This document shows, in pieces, positions 21,554 to 29,448 of a stretch of 64,000 nucleotides of DNA. Numbering within the stretch: position 1 is the stretch's first letter; every line of letters begins with the position of its first letter. The position numbers and the translations under genes were made by a program. The notes beneath the pieces were generated by a model. It was not told the origin of the DNA and searched no databases. It was given only the letters and a program-made list of their open reading frames with translations. The stretch is from Gammaproteobacteria bacterium (GTDB lineage Bacteria > Pseudomonadota > Gammaproteobacteria > Nevskiales > Nevskiaceae): contig JAPLSA010000026.1 in the NCBI GenBank assembly GCA_026398815.1, positions 62,001-126,000 on the forward strand, in the 5' to 3' direction.

Positions 21554-22495
21554 ATGAGCGCGGTGCCGCTGATTCCGGTCGCCTGCGGTGTGCTGATCGA
21601 CGGCGAGGGCCGGCTGCTGATCGCCCAGCGGCCGGCCGGCAAGATCGCCGCCGGCAAGTGGGAGTTTCCGGGCGGCAAGATCGAGCCCGGCGAGACCGCG
21701 CTCGAAGCGCTGCGCCGCGAGCTGCACGAGGAGCTGGGCGTCACCGTGCGCCGCGCCCGGCCGCTGCTGCGCTTCCGTCATGACTACCGCGATCGGCACG
21801 TCGTGCTCGACACCTGGTGCGTCGAGACCTGGGACGGCGCGCCGGCCTCGCGCGAGCAGCAGGCTTTCGCATGGCGGGCGGTCGACGATGTCGCCGACCT
21901 TGATCTGCTGCCGACCGTCACGCCGATTCTCAAGGCGCTGCGGCTGCCGCCGCAGTACGTGTTCACGCCGCCCGACGCAACGCTGTTCGAACTGCTGACC
22001 GGCCTGCCGGGCTTGCCGCGTGGTGCGCTGCTGCGGCTGCGCCAGCCGGCGCTCGGCGAGCGCGACTACAGCGCGCTGGCCCGCAGCCTGCTGCCGGCCG
22101 TGCGGGCGGCGGGCCTGCGGCTGATCGTCGACCGCGATCCTGGTCTGGTCGCCGCCATCGGCGCCGATGGCTGGCATGCCACCGGCGTGGCGCTGAAGCG
22201 CTACGGCGGCCGGCCGATCGCGGCCGATCGCTGGTTCGGCGCGTCGGTCCATTCGGCCGAGGAACTGCGCGCGGCGCAGGACGCGGATGCCGATTTCGCG
22301 GTGCTCGGCCCGGTCTTCGAAACCGCGACCCATCCCGGCGCGCCGGGCATCGGCTGGGCGGGCTTCGTCGCGCGGCGCGGCGATGCGGCGCTGCCGGTCT
22401 ACGCGCTGGGCGGGCTCGGCCCCGGCGACCTGGCGGACGCCCAGCGCCACGGCGCCCAGGGCATCGCCGCGATCAGCGCCTTCTGGCCGCGCTGA
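21554..22495 (+). CDS. Nudix (MutT-like) hydrolase fused to a ThiE-like domain
   Basis: 313 aa in two domains. Residues 1-135 are a MutT-type Nudix domain with an intact Nudix box (GGKIEPGETALEALRRELHE then ELGV), expected to hydrolyse oxidised or unusual dNTPs. Residues 150-313 resemble thiamine-phosphate synthase: ALLRLRQP, VDRDPGLVAAIGADGWH, ASVHSAEEL, VLGPVFETATHPG and ALGGLGPGDL. The ThiE-like part lacks the usual HLGQ and shows TH where TK is expected, so thiamine synthesis is doubtful. This fusion after secA-argJ is known in Pseudomonas. Confidence 0.88.
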   Translation: MSAVPLIPVACGVLIDGEGRLLIAQRPAGKIAAGKWEFPGGKIEPGETALEALRRELHEELGVTVRRARPLLRFRHDYRDRHVVLDTWCVETWDGAPASREQQAFAWRAVDDVADLDLLPTVTPILKALRLPPQYVFTPPDATLFELLTGLPGLPRGALLRLRQPALGERDYSALARSLLPAVRAAGLRLIVDRDPGLVAAIGADGWHATGVALKRYGGRPIAADRWFGASVHSAEELRAAQDADADFAVLGPVFETATHPGAPGIGWAGFVARRGDAALPVYALGGLGPGDLADAQRHGAQGIAAISAFWPR

Positions 22496-22502
22496 TCGCC
22501 GG

Positions 22503-23105
22503 TCAGCGCGGTGCGGTGATCAGCCGTGCCGCCATCGCCGCCAGCTCCTCAATCAGCTCCTCGCGCTGGAACATCGCCGGCGACGGCAGGCTCAGGTAGC
22601 GCAGCAAGGTGAAGACGATGCTGTTGATCAGGATGAAGGCCCGCGCCGGCGAGGGATCGACCGAGTGCTCGCGCAGCTGCGCAAGTGCGTAGGCGCGCAG
22701 CAGGTCGAGCATGCGGCTTTCGAAGCGGTGCAGGCCGCGGGCGATGTCGAGCCGGTGCCAGTGGCGCATCAGCTCGCGCGCCAGCCCCTGACGGGCTTCG
22801 AAGACCTCGAATGCGGCGATCAGCAGCGCCCGCGCGAAGGCCTGCGGATCGGCGCCGACGTTGAGCGGCGCGACCCGGTCGACGGCGGCGATCAGATCGC
22901 TGTTGACCCGGTCCATGAGGGCTGCGACCAGCGTGTTCTTGTTGTCGAAGTACTGGTACAGCGAACCGACGCTGACCCCGGCGCGGGCCGCGACGCGCAC
23001 CGTGGTCAGGGCTTCGAGGCCGTCGCGGGCGACGACTTCGCCGGCGGCGTCGATCAGGCTGTCGACGAGCACGCGGGCGCGCTGCTGGATCGGTTTCTTG
23101 CGCAT
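22503..23105 (-). CDS. TetR-family transcriptional regulator
   Basis: A 200-aa repressor-like protein. The N-terminal helix-turn-helix is clear (AGEVVARDGLEALTTVRVAARAGVSVGSLYQYFDNKNTLV); the rest is a helical ligand domain. The frame is open to 23195, but a longer start would run across the palindromic operator at 23147-23164, so ATG 23105 is preferred. It is divergent from the MpaB-like oxygenase gene and likely controls it and itself. The ligand is unknown; a lipophilic substrate of the oxygenase is plausible. Confidence 0.87.
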   Translation of the reverse strand: MRKKPIQQRARVLVDSLIDAAGEVVARDGLEALTTVRVAARAGVSVGSLYQYFDNKNTLVAALMDRVNSDLIAAVDRVAPLNVGADPQAFARALLIAAFEVFEARQGLARELMRHWHRLDIARGLHRFESRMLDLLRAYALAQLREHSVDPSPARAFILINSIVFTLLRYLSLPSPAMFQREELIEELAAMAARLITAPR

Positions 23106-23146
23106 GGACAGGCGTTGAACGGGAGGCGAGGGAAACGCGGATTGAA

Positions 23147-23164
23147 TGCGAATAAACATTCGCA
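23147..23164. promoter_or_regulatory. Palindromic operator between tetR and the MpaB-like gene
   Basis: Perfect inverted repeat TGCGAAT-AAAC-ATTCGCA, 18 bp, 42 nt from the TetR start and 37 nt from the oxygenase start. Its size, symmetry and position match a TetR-family operator covering both divergent promoters. Confidence 0.68.
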
Positions 23165-23200
23165 ATAGGGTGCACGTCAAGCCCTCACCCCGCATCCGCC

Positions 23201-24424
23201 ATGACCCAGACCGCGCCCGGCTTCATTCCGTCCCGCCACCGCCGCAGCGAACACATCGACGCCGTGCTCGGCCGCCTGGGCCGGATCATGCCGGCGATCG
23301 AAGCCCCGGACGCCGAGCGCTGGCATCAGATCGGCATCGCGCTGATGCAGGGCGACACGGCGATGGACGCGCTGCTGGCGGCGATGAGCCAGCACGGCAT
23401 GCGTGAGGCCCGCCAGCAGTTCGAGACGGCGCTGGCGCACGGCATCGAGGCGGTGCCGGACGCACTGCCGGAACTGCGCCGCTTCATGGCCGAGGTGTCG
23501 ACGCCGCCGGCCTGGCTGGATCGTGCCCGCGTCGAGCGCGGCGCCGAGCTGTTCCGCCGCTGCGGCAAGACCGCGTTCCATGTCGGTCGCAATGTCGCGC
23601 TGCTCGGTGGCTACCAGGCCTCGGCGTTCAACCGCACCCTGATCCTGACCGGCGCGCTGCAGAAAGGCCCGACCCGGCGGCTGGCCGAAACCGTGCAGTG
23701 GAAGCTTGACTGCACCGTGGCCGGCGGGCTGGAACCGCATGCCATCGGCTGGCGTTCGACCCTGATGGTCCGCTTCATCCATGCGCTGGTGCGGCGCACC
23801 GTGGCTGCGCGACCGGACTGGCAGCTCGAGGATTGGGGCCTGCCGATCAACCAGGCCGACATGGGCGCCACGCTGTACGGCTCGCTGCTGGTGCCGGTGC
23901 TCGGCAGCCGCCTGTTGGGCATGCCGCAGACCCGCCGCGAGCGCGACGATGCGGCGCATCTGGTCCGCTATGTCGGCTGGCTGATCGGGGTCGACGAGCG
24001 CTGGCTGGCCGATACCGAAACCGGCGGTGCCGCGCAGCTGCTGCAGTTCCTGCTGAGCCTGACCAACCCCGACGAAACCAGCCCGATGATGGCGCAGCCG
24101 CTGGCCCGGGAGCCGCTGAGCCGCCAATACCCGAACTTCGGCTGGCTGCGTGGCCGTTACGAGTACGCGAAGAACCTGTCGATCAGCCGCGCCTTCCTGG
24201 GCGCCGAAGCGATGCAGCGGCTCGGCGTTCCGACCCGGATGCTGCCCTGGTACCCACTGCTGGCGATCCCGCGCAACCTGGCGCGCCACGGCGTGAGCCG
24301 GCTGCTGCCGGGCGGTCGCCGGCGTGCTGCCGAGCGCGGCCGGGCCGAGCAGGAAGCCAATGTCCGTTCGATGGTGATGCAGCAGGGTGTGGCGGTCGGG
24401 GCGTCGCTGAACGCGCCGCACTGA
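23201..24424 (+). CDS. MpaB/Lcp-like haem oxygenase (DUF2236)
   Basis: A 407-aa protein of the ER-bound oxygenase MpaB / latex-clearing protein (Lcp) family, b-type-haem enzymes that in Lcp cleave polyisoprene. The residue pattern R160-L-A-E163-T164 with H194 thirty residues on reproduces the spacing of Arg164/Thr168/His198 in Streptomyces Lcp, His being the haem ligand. The Lys of Lcp (167) is Glu here. No signal peptide is evident, so it may act in the cytoplasm on another lipophilic substrate. A conserved RVR-like stretch is seen as VRFIHALVRR. Regulated by the divergent TetR gene. Confidence 0.82.
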   Translation: MTQTAPGFIPSRHRRSEHIDAVLGRLGRIMPAIEAPDAERWHQIGIALMQGDTAMDALLAAMSQHGMREARQQFETALAHGIEAVPDALPELRRFMAEVSTPPAWLDRARVERGAELFRRCGKTAFHVGRNVALLGGYQASAFNRTLILTGALQKGPTRRLAETVQWKLDCTVAGGLEPHAIGWRSTLMVRFIHALVRRTVAARPDWQLEDWGLPINQADMGATLYGSLLVPVLGSRLLGMPQTRRERDDAAHLVRYVGWLIGVDERWLADTETGGAAQLLQFLLSLTNPDETSPMMAQPLAREPLSRQYPNFGWLRGRYEYAKNLSISRAFLGAEAMQRLGVPTRMLPWYPLLAIPRNLARHGVSRLLPGGRRRAAERGRAEQEANVRSMVMQQGVAVGASLNAPH

Positions 24425-24429
24425 AGCCC

Positions 24430-24452
24430 TGGGCGGGTCTTGACCCGCCTTA
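24430..24452. terminator. Convergent hairpin between the oxygenase gene and yacG
   Basis: GGCGGGTC (24432-24439), TT, GACCCGCC (24442-24449) forms a perfect 8-bp inverted repeat in the 25-nt gap between converging genes; the adjacent TTA is also the yacG stop codon. Small but well placed. Confidence 0.5.
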
Positions 24453-24641
24453 GGCTTCGTCGTCGAACGAGGCGGGATCCGGCTCGACCGGAATCGCGTG
24501 CCGGCCGTCGAACCAGGCGCCGAGGTCGAGCAGCTTGCAGCGCTCGCTGCAGAACGGCCGGAACGGGTTGCGCTCATCCAGCCGGCTGGATGCGCCGCAC
24601 TTCGGGCAGCGGGCGATGCGGACCGACGGACTGCTGCTCAT
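24450..24641 (-). CDS. yacG: YacG, zinc-binding DNA gyrase inhibitor
   Basis: A 63-aa zinc-finger protein (E. coli 65 aa) that binds GyrB and inhibits gyrase. The four zinc cysteines are visible in CPKCGA and FCSERCKLLDLGAWF, and the acidic C-terminal tail is typical. The start ATG at 24641 overlaps the zapD stop by 4 nt (ATGA), so it is coupled in the pilD-coaE-zapD-yacG operon. Confidence 0.93.
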   Translation of the reverse strand: MSSSPSVRIARCPKCGASSRLDERNPFRPFCSERCKLLDLGAWFDGRHAIPVEPDPASFDDEA

Positions 24642-25435
24642 GCCAGCTCGGCGTGGCTGCCGGCCAGCGTGCAGCACTGCAGGTGAAAGGTGATGTCGTC
24701 GGCGGTCTGCACGTTGCGCTGGTTGACGTCGCCCAGCCGCATGAAGCGGAAGCTGAAGCGGTGCTTGCCGGCGCTGATCTCGGGATAGACATCGGCGTCC
24801 GGCGGAACATGGACCCGCAGCAGCGGGAACACGCCCTGCGGCACATGCAGGTGCACGCCGCCTTCGGCGACATGCTCGGAGGCGGCCGTGGAATCGCGCA
24901 GCAGGTGCAGGTACAGGCCGATCGCCGCCTGGTACGGCCGCAGCAGCGAGAACCAGCGCGACAGGTCGCGCTCGGTGTTCGCGTACGGCCGCGACAGCCA
25001 GCGGTGAAAGGCCGGCAGGTCGAACATGCAGGTGCCGCCGGGCACGCCGCTGCGGTTCAGCACCGAAAACAGGAACTCGTTGTCGCGCAGCACCGTCGAC
25101 GGGTGCGCGCCGGAGGCGTGCAGGGTGGCCAGCACGCCGGTGATCTCGGCGAGGACCGAATCGAGCTTGGCGCGATCGCATTCCGGGCGGCTGCGCAGCC
25201 GGTTGAGCAGGCTGCGCTGCTCGGTCAGGTCGCGGATCAGCTCGGTGCGGAGATCGCTGCGGCCGATCACCGACAGGATGTCGAGCAGGGTCTGCAGGCC
25301 GGCGCGGATGCCCCAGACGGTGGCATCGGTGGCGTGGTGCGCATACTCGGCGAACAGGAATTCGAGGCGCAGCAGCGAGCGCGTCCGCTCATTGAGCGGC
25401 TGCTCGAAGCTGACCCATTCAGGGGAACGGTCCAT
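24638..25435 (-). CDS. zapD: ZapD, Z-ring-associated protein
   Basis: Cytoplasmic cell-division factor (formerly YacF) that bundles FtsZ filaments through the FtsZ C-terminal peptide. It has 265 aa (E. coli 247). Seen: FEQPLNERTRSLLRLEFLF at the N-terminus, FDLPAFHRWL, and the C-terminal beta-rich region with YPEISAGKHRFSFRFM. Family and neighbours coaE and yacG agree. The 75-nt gap to coaE may hold a weak secondary promoter. Confidence 0.94.
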   Translation of the reverse strand: MDRSPEWVSFEQPLNERTRSLLRLEFLFAEYAHHATDATVWGIRAGLQTLLDILSVIGRSDLRTELIRDLTEQRSLLNRLRSRPECDRAKLDSVLAEITGVLATLHASGAHPSTVLRDNEFLFSVLNRSGVPGGTCMFDLPAFHRWLSRPYANTERDLSRWFSLLRPYQAAIGLYLHLLRDSTAASEHVAEGGVHLHVPQGVFPLLRVHVPPDADVYPEISAGKHRFSFRFMRLGDVNQRNVQTADDITFHLQCCTLAGSHAELA

Positions 25436-25510
25436 CGAAACCTGATCGCCGACACCGATCGCGATTGTGACCCGCGTCGCGCTGTGCGGGCAAACCTTTT
25501 GCGTCAGATA

Positions 25511-26116
25511 TCAGGCGCTTTCCGCAAGCCGGATGAACATCCGGTGCAGCCGCGCCACCTGCGCTTCGACTGCCTGGGTCTCGTCGCGGTTGTCGATCAC
25601 GTCGTGCGCGGCGTCGAGGCGGCGCTCGCGGCTGGCCTGCGCGGCGATCATCTGCCGGGCCAGGGCTTCGCTGGCCGCATCGCGGGCCGTCAGCCGGCGC
25701 AGCTGCACGTCTTCCGGCGCGTCGACCAGCAGCACGCGGTCGACCAGCGCGGTCATGCCGGCCTCGATCAGGATCGCCGCCGAGTAGATGCAGTACGGCG
25801 CGGTCTGCGCGGCGCGCCAGTCGGCGACCCGCTGGCGGATCGCCGGATGGGTGATCGCCTCCAGCGCCTTCAGCTGCGCCCGATCGCCGAACACCACCTC
25901 GCGTAGCGCCCGCCGGTTCAGCGTGCCGTCGTCGTTGAGCATCGCGGTGCCGAAGCGTTCGGCGATCGCGGCCAGCGCCGGCGATGGCGGCGCCACCACT
26001 TCGCGGGCCACGTCGTCGGCTTCCAGCAGCGGCACGCCGAGCGCGATGAAGGCTTTCGCGACGTGGCTCTTGCCGCTGGCGATGCCGCCGGTCAGGCCGA
26101 TGGTCAGCACGCCCAT
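25511..26116 (-). CDS. coaE: CoaE, dephospho-CoA kinase
   Basis: Last step of coenzyme A synthesis, phosphorylating the 3' hydroxyl of dephospho-CoA. It has 201 aa. The P-loop GLTGGIASGKS is intact, followed by the ADDVAREVV and ITHPAIRQ motifs and LLVDAPEDVQLRRLTARD. The start lies 1 nt after the pilD stop. The gene order pilD-coaE-zapD-yacG is the usual gammaproteobacterial arrangement. Confidence 0.96.
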   Translation of the reverse strand: MGVLTIGLTGGIASGKSHVAKAFIALGVPLLEADDVAREVVAPPSPALAAIAERFGTAMLNDDGTLNRRALREVVFGDRAQLKALEAITHPAIRQRVADWRAAQTAPYCIYSAAILIEAGMTALVDRVLLVDAPEDVQLRRLTARDAASEALARQMIAAQASRERRLDAAHDVIDNRDETQAVEAQVARLHRMFIRLAESA

Positions 26117-26117
26117 G

Positions 26118-26987
26118 TCAGCGCCCGGTGACCATGCCGGACAGCTGATCGCCCCAGATCAGCATCAGCCAGCCGGCGCCGGCGAGGTAGGGGCCGAACG
26201 GGATCGGCACGTTGCGATCGTGCTTGCGGAACACGATCAGGCTTAAGCCCACCAGCGCGCCGACCAGCGATGACAGCAGCAGCATCAGCGGCAGCGCCGC
26301 CGCGCCGAACCAGGCACCGAGTGCGGCCATCAGCTTGAAATCGCCGTAGCCCATGCCGTGCTTGCCGGTCGCGATGCGGAACAGGTGGTAGATCGACCAA
26401 AGGCTCAGATAGCCGGCGATCGCGCCCCAGATGCTGGCGCTCATGCCGACGAACAGGCCGACCGTGCTGGCGGCCAGACCGATCCACATCAGCGGCAAGG
26501 TCAGATCGTCGGGCAACAGGGTTTCGCGCAGGTCGATCACGGTCAGCGCGATCAGCATCCAGCTGAACAGCAGCGCTGCGGCGAGCTGCAGCGACCAGCC
26601 GAAGCGCCAGACGCAGACCGCCGACACCGCCGCGCTGAGCAGCTCGACCAGCGGGTACTGGATCGAGATCGCGGTCCGGCAGCTGGCGCAGCGGCCGCGC
26701 AGCGCCAGCCAGGACAGCACCGGAATGTTCTGCCACGGCCGGATCGCCGCGCCGCAGCCGGGGCAGCAGGACGCGGGGGAGGTCAGCGACAGCTTCCGCT
26801 CCGGAGGCGCGTCGGCGGCCGGCAGGTCGAGCAGCTCGCGCGCTTCCGCCTGCCAGCCGGCTTCCAGCATGCGCGGCAGGCGCAGGATCACCACGTTCAG
26901 GAAGCTGCCGACCAGCAGGCCGAGCGCGGCGGTGGCGATGCCGAGGAACAGCGGGTCGGCGGCAAGCGCGTCGATCAGGGCGGTCAT
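26118..26987 (-). CDS. pilD: PilD, type IV prepilin peptidase / N-methyltransferase
   Basis: Inner-membrane aspartic protease that cleaves and methylates type IV prepilins and type II secretion pseudopilins. It has 289 aa. Seen: GSFLNVVILRLPRM after the first helix, the cytoplasmic zinc loop with paired cysteines (CCPGC ... CASC), and the two catalytic Asp motifs IDLRETLLPDDLT and GMGYGDFKL. ATG 26987 is preferred to an in-frame TTG at 27002. pilB and pilC, which usually precede it, are not upstream here; a GntR gene is. Confidence 0.94.
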   Translation of the reverse strand: MTALIDALAADPLFLGIATAALGLLVGSFLNVVILRLPRMLEAGWQAEARELLDLPAADAPPERKLSLTSPASCCPGCGAAIRPWQNIPVLSWLALRGRCASCRTAISIQYPLVELLSAAVSAVCVWRFGWSLQLAAALLFSWMLIALTVIDLRETLLPDDLTLPLMWIGLAASTVGLFVGMSASIWGAIAGYLSLWSIYHLFRIATGKHGMGYGDFKLMAALGAWFGAAALPLMLLLSSLVGALVGLSLIVFRKHDRNVPIPFGPYLAGAGWLMLIWGDQLSGMVTGR

Positions 26988-27079
26988 GCGGCGGGCGGCC
27001 AAGGATGGAAGACGCCGATCGTAACCGCTCGGCCGGCGTCGCCGGCGCAGCGACAGGACCTGCGGCAGCGGCCTGCGTA

Positions 27080-27844
27080 TCAGCCGGCGACGCTGCGGTC
27101 GAGCGCCGTGCGGCGGCCGGCCGGCCGGCGCACGAAGGTGTCCGGCGGCGCCGAACGCACCGCGTCCAGGGTCAGCGCGATGTGGCGGGCGATCAGCTGC
27201 AGCGCGCGGTCGGCATCACGGGCGATGGTGGCCTGCATGATCGCTTCGTGTTCGTGATGGATGTTGCGCGGGATCGGCCGGTTCTGCAGCGTGTAGCGGC
27301 GGTAACGCTCGGACTGCTGGTAGAGGATGCCGAGGAAGTGCAGCGTCCAGGCGGACGGACAGGCCGTCAGCAGGCTGCGGTGGAAGGCCCGGTTGCGTTC
27401 CTCCCATTCGCGCACCGTGTCCAGCGAAGGCTGCTCGTCGAGCTTGTCCTGGGCCCGGCCCAGCCGGTGGAAGCTGGCCATGATCTGGCCTTCCCAGGCG
27501 TCGTCGCCATGCAGGATCGACAGCCGCAGCGCCTCGCATTCGAGGTTGATCCGCGTCCGGGTCAGGTCCTCGAAATCGGCCAGCGACAGTGATGCCACGC
27601 TGAAGCCGCGCTGGCCCTGCGCCACCACCAGCGTTTCGGCGGCCAGCCGCGCCAGCGCTTCGCGCAAGGTGCCGGCGCCGACCTCGTAGCGATCCTTCAG
27701 GTGCTCCACGCGCAGTTTTTCGCCCGGCGCGTAATGGCCGGCCACGATGTCCTGGCGCAGGCGCTGGCAAGCCGCCTCGATCAACGTGCGCGGCGCGTCA
27801 TCGGCCGCCGCACCGTCGTGTCCCGACCAGATGATGTCCGGCAT
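27080..27844 (-). CDS. GntR-family (FadR/FCD-type) regulator
   Basis: 254 aa: an N-terminal winged helix (PRTLIEAACQRLRQDIVAGHYAPGEKLRVEHLKDRY ... GTLREALARLAAETLV) and a C-terminal FCD ligand domain with the metal-type residues in EERNRAFHRSLL, EHEAIMQATIARD and RHIALT. It is transcribed away from the YCF48/MMPL/DUF1302/DUF1329 operon across a 626-bp intergenic region and is the natural candidate regulator for it. Such regulators usually sense small carboxylates; the effector is not predictable. Confidence 0.88.
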   Translation of the reverse strand: MPDIIWSGHDGAAADDAPRTLIEAACQRLRQDIVAGHYAPGEKLRVEHLKDRYEVGAGTLREALARLAAETLVVAQGQRGFSVASLSLADFEDLTRTRINLECEALRLSILHGDDAWEGQIMASFHRLGRAQDKLDEQPSLDTVREWEERNRAFHRSLLTACPSAWTLHFLGILYQQSERYRRYTLQNRPIPRNIHHEHEAIMQATIARDADRALQLIARHIALTLDAVRSAPPDTFVRRPAGRRTALDRSVAG

Positions 27845-28139
27845 GTCGGCCGTCCGCTCCTTTCACGATGGGAATCCGGCCCCGAGGCCGGCCAGATGAT
27901 GTTACCGCACGGCAAGGCAGGCTCCAGGAAAATCTCGAGAAAATATGTTGACCTCGATATAAATGGAAAATACGATATTTCCGACGACTCGCCGCTTCCG
28001 GCGCCGTCGCGCGGACGCCATCAAGCCACTGCGTTGCCAGCGCCGCCGGAAGCTGCGCGTTTGCCATGCCTGCACGCTGTGCAGCGCGTGCAGCCCGACT
28101 GTGCATTGCAGCTGGAAACGATAAGAAAAATGCCTTTGT

Positions 28140-28156
28140 GATACGCAATCCGTATC
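28140..28156. promoter_or_regulatory. Inverted repeat, candidate operator
   Basis: GATACG (28140-28145), CAATC, CGTATC (28151-28156): a 6-5-6 perfect palindrome in the gntR/YCF48 intergenic region, followed by AAAACC. Position and symmetry suit a dimeric regulator, possibly the GntR protein, though it does not show the common FadR-type TGGTN7ACCA core. Confidence 0.38.
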
Positions 28157-28408
28157 GCAAAACCGAGCCAAAAGTATTGGAACTGCGGGGGGTGAGACGC
28201 CAGTCTTCGCCGACGCGAAAAGAGCCCGACGAGGCTCGCGATTCGGGAGAAAGTGCGCAGGCAGGAGCTGATCCGGCGGGGTGTCGCCGGCGGCCTTGCG
28301 GCATCGGCGAACGGCGATCCAGCCCGTTCGCAGGCCGCCATCTGCACCGCCACGGCCATCCAGCCACGCCGCCTGCCGGCGCTCCCGAATGACGCAACAA
28401 ACAGTGCC

Positions 28409-28439
28409 GGTTGTCGGTCGCCGTCCGCGACGGACAACC
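28409..28439 (+). other. Leader hairpin before the YCF48 operon
   Basis: GGTTGTC-G-GTCGC-CGTCC-GCGAC-G-GACAACC: two stacked perfect stems (7 and 5 bp) separated by one G.G mismatch, with a CGTCC loop. It ends 16 nt before the GGAGGAG ribosome site. No T-run follows, so mRNA stability or translation control is more likely than termination. Confidence 0.45.
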
Positions 28440-28470
28440 GAAAACCATGATGTGTGGAGGAGCGTGACCG

Positions 28471-29448
28471 ATGACCAGAACCAAGACCGCGCTCAGCGCG
28501 GCGACCCTGCTGCTGGGCGCAGCAGGCTGCGTGCAGGCGCCTGACCTGTCGGCGATCCGCGCCGAACGCGACAAGGCCGTGCAGCGCAGCGACAACTTCC
28601 AGGCTGCCGCCGGCAACGGCCAGCAGCTGGTATCCGCCGGTGGTGGCGGCGTGCTGGTGACCTCGCGCGACGGCGGTCGCCACTGGCAGCGCGAGCAGCT
28701 GCCGATGCCGGCTTCGGTGGTGGCGATGAGCGCCTGCCCCGATGGCCGCTTCGCGGCGCTCGATTTCTACCGCAAGGTCTGGATCGGCGATGCCCAGGCC
28801 ACGAACTGGACGCTGCGGCCGATCGAGGGCGATTTCAACCCGATCGACATCGACTGCGATCCGCAGAACCGCCTGTGGGTGGTCGGCAGCTATTCGACCG
28901 TGCTGATGAGTGCCGATGCCGGCCAGACCTGGCACGCCCAGCCACCCGGCGAGGACGCGATCCTTACCGCCGTGCAGTTCGTCGATGCCGAACACGGCTA
29001 CATCGCCGGCGAGTTCGGCACCCTGCTGAAAACCGCCGACGGCGGGGCCAGCTGGACTCGGCAGGCCGGCCTACCGGCCGCGTTCTACCCGTACGCGATG
29101 CGCTTCCGCGATGCCGGCACCGGCTGGGTCAGCGGCCTGGCCGGCGCGATCCTGCAGACGGTCGACGGCGGCGCGACCTGGACTGCGCAAGACAACCCGG
29201 GCGCGGCACCGGTCTACGCACTGCAGGCAGTGGGCGGCGCGATGTACGGCGTCGGTGGCGGCGGCCGGGTGCTGCGGCTTGACGGCAACAGCTGGAGCGC
29301 GCTCGACGGCACGCCGCCGTTCCCGGCCGATCTTGCCGCTGGCGCGGCGCTGGAACCGCAGGCCCTGCTGGTGGCCGGCGCCGCCGGTGCGCTGCAGGTG
29401 GTGGAACTTGCGCCCCGGGTCGCCGCCGTGACCGGAGGCCAGCCATGA
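28471..29448 (+). CDS. YCF48/BNR-repeat lipoprotein
   Basis: 325 aa with a lipoprotein signal (LGAAGC, lipidated Cys20), followed by beta-propeller repeats of the YCF48 type, each with a GGxTW-like end (RDGGRHWQRE, ADAGQTWHAQ, ADGGASWTRQ, VDGGATWTAQ). Ycf48 itself is a photosystem II assembly factor, but propellers of this family also accompany RND/MMPL pumps in proteobacteria, where they probably bind the pump or its cargo in the periplasm. GGAGGAG precedes ATG 28471. The stop overlaps the pump gene (ATGA), so the two are coupled. Confidence 0.85.
   Translation: MTRTKTALSAATLLLGAAGCVQAPDLSAIRAERDKAVQRSDNFQAAAGNGQQLVSAGGGGVLVTSRDGGRHWQREQLPMPASVVAMSACPDGRFAALDFYRKVWIGDAQATNWTLRPIEGDFNPIDIDCDPQNRLWVVGSYSTVLMSADAGQTWHAQPPGEDAILTAVQFVDAEHGYIAGEFGTLLKTADGGASWTRQAGLPAAFYPYAMRFRDAGTGWVSGLAGAILQTVDGGATWTAQDNPGAAPVYALQAVGGAMYGVGGGGRVLRLDGNSWSALDGTPPFPADLAAGAALEPQALLVAGAAGALQVVELAPRVAAVTGGQP

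Larger units (their letters stand above)
27845..28470. other. 626-bp divergent regulatory region upstream of the envelope operon
   Basis: No credible gene on either strand. A stretch at about 27930-27980 is much more AT-rich than the surroundings and probably holds the gntR and/or operon promoter. The inverted repeat GATACG-CAATC-CGTATC lies at 28140-28156. A 13-bp hairpin sits at 28409-28439 just ahead of the Shine-Dalgarno GGAGGAG (28456-28462) of the YCF48 gene. The length suggests an untranslated leader with regulatory content. Confidence 0.5.

Noticed and set aside
27902-28171. Open frame on the minus strand in the gntR/YCF48 gap
   Set aside because: Covers the AT-rich promoter region and a palindrome; its composition is not protein-like and it has no start signal.
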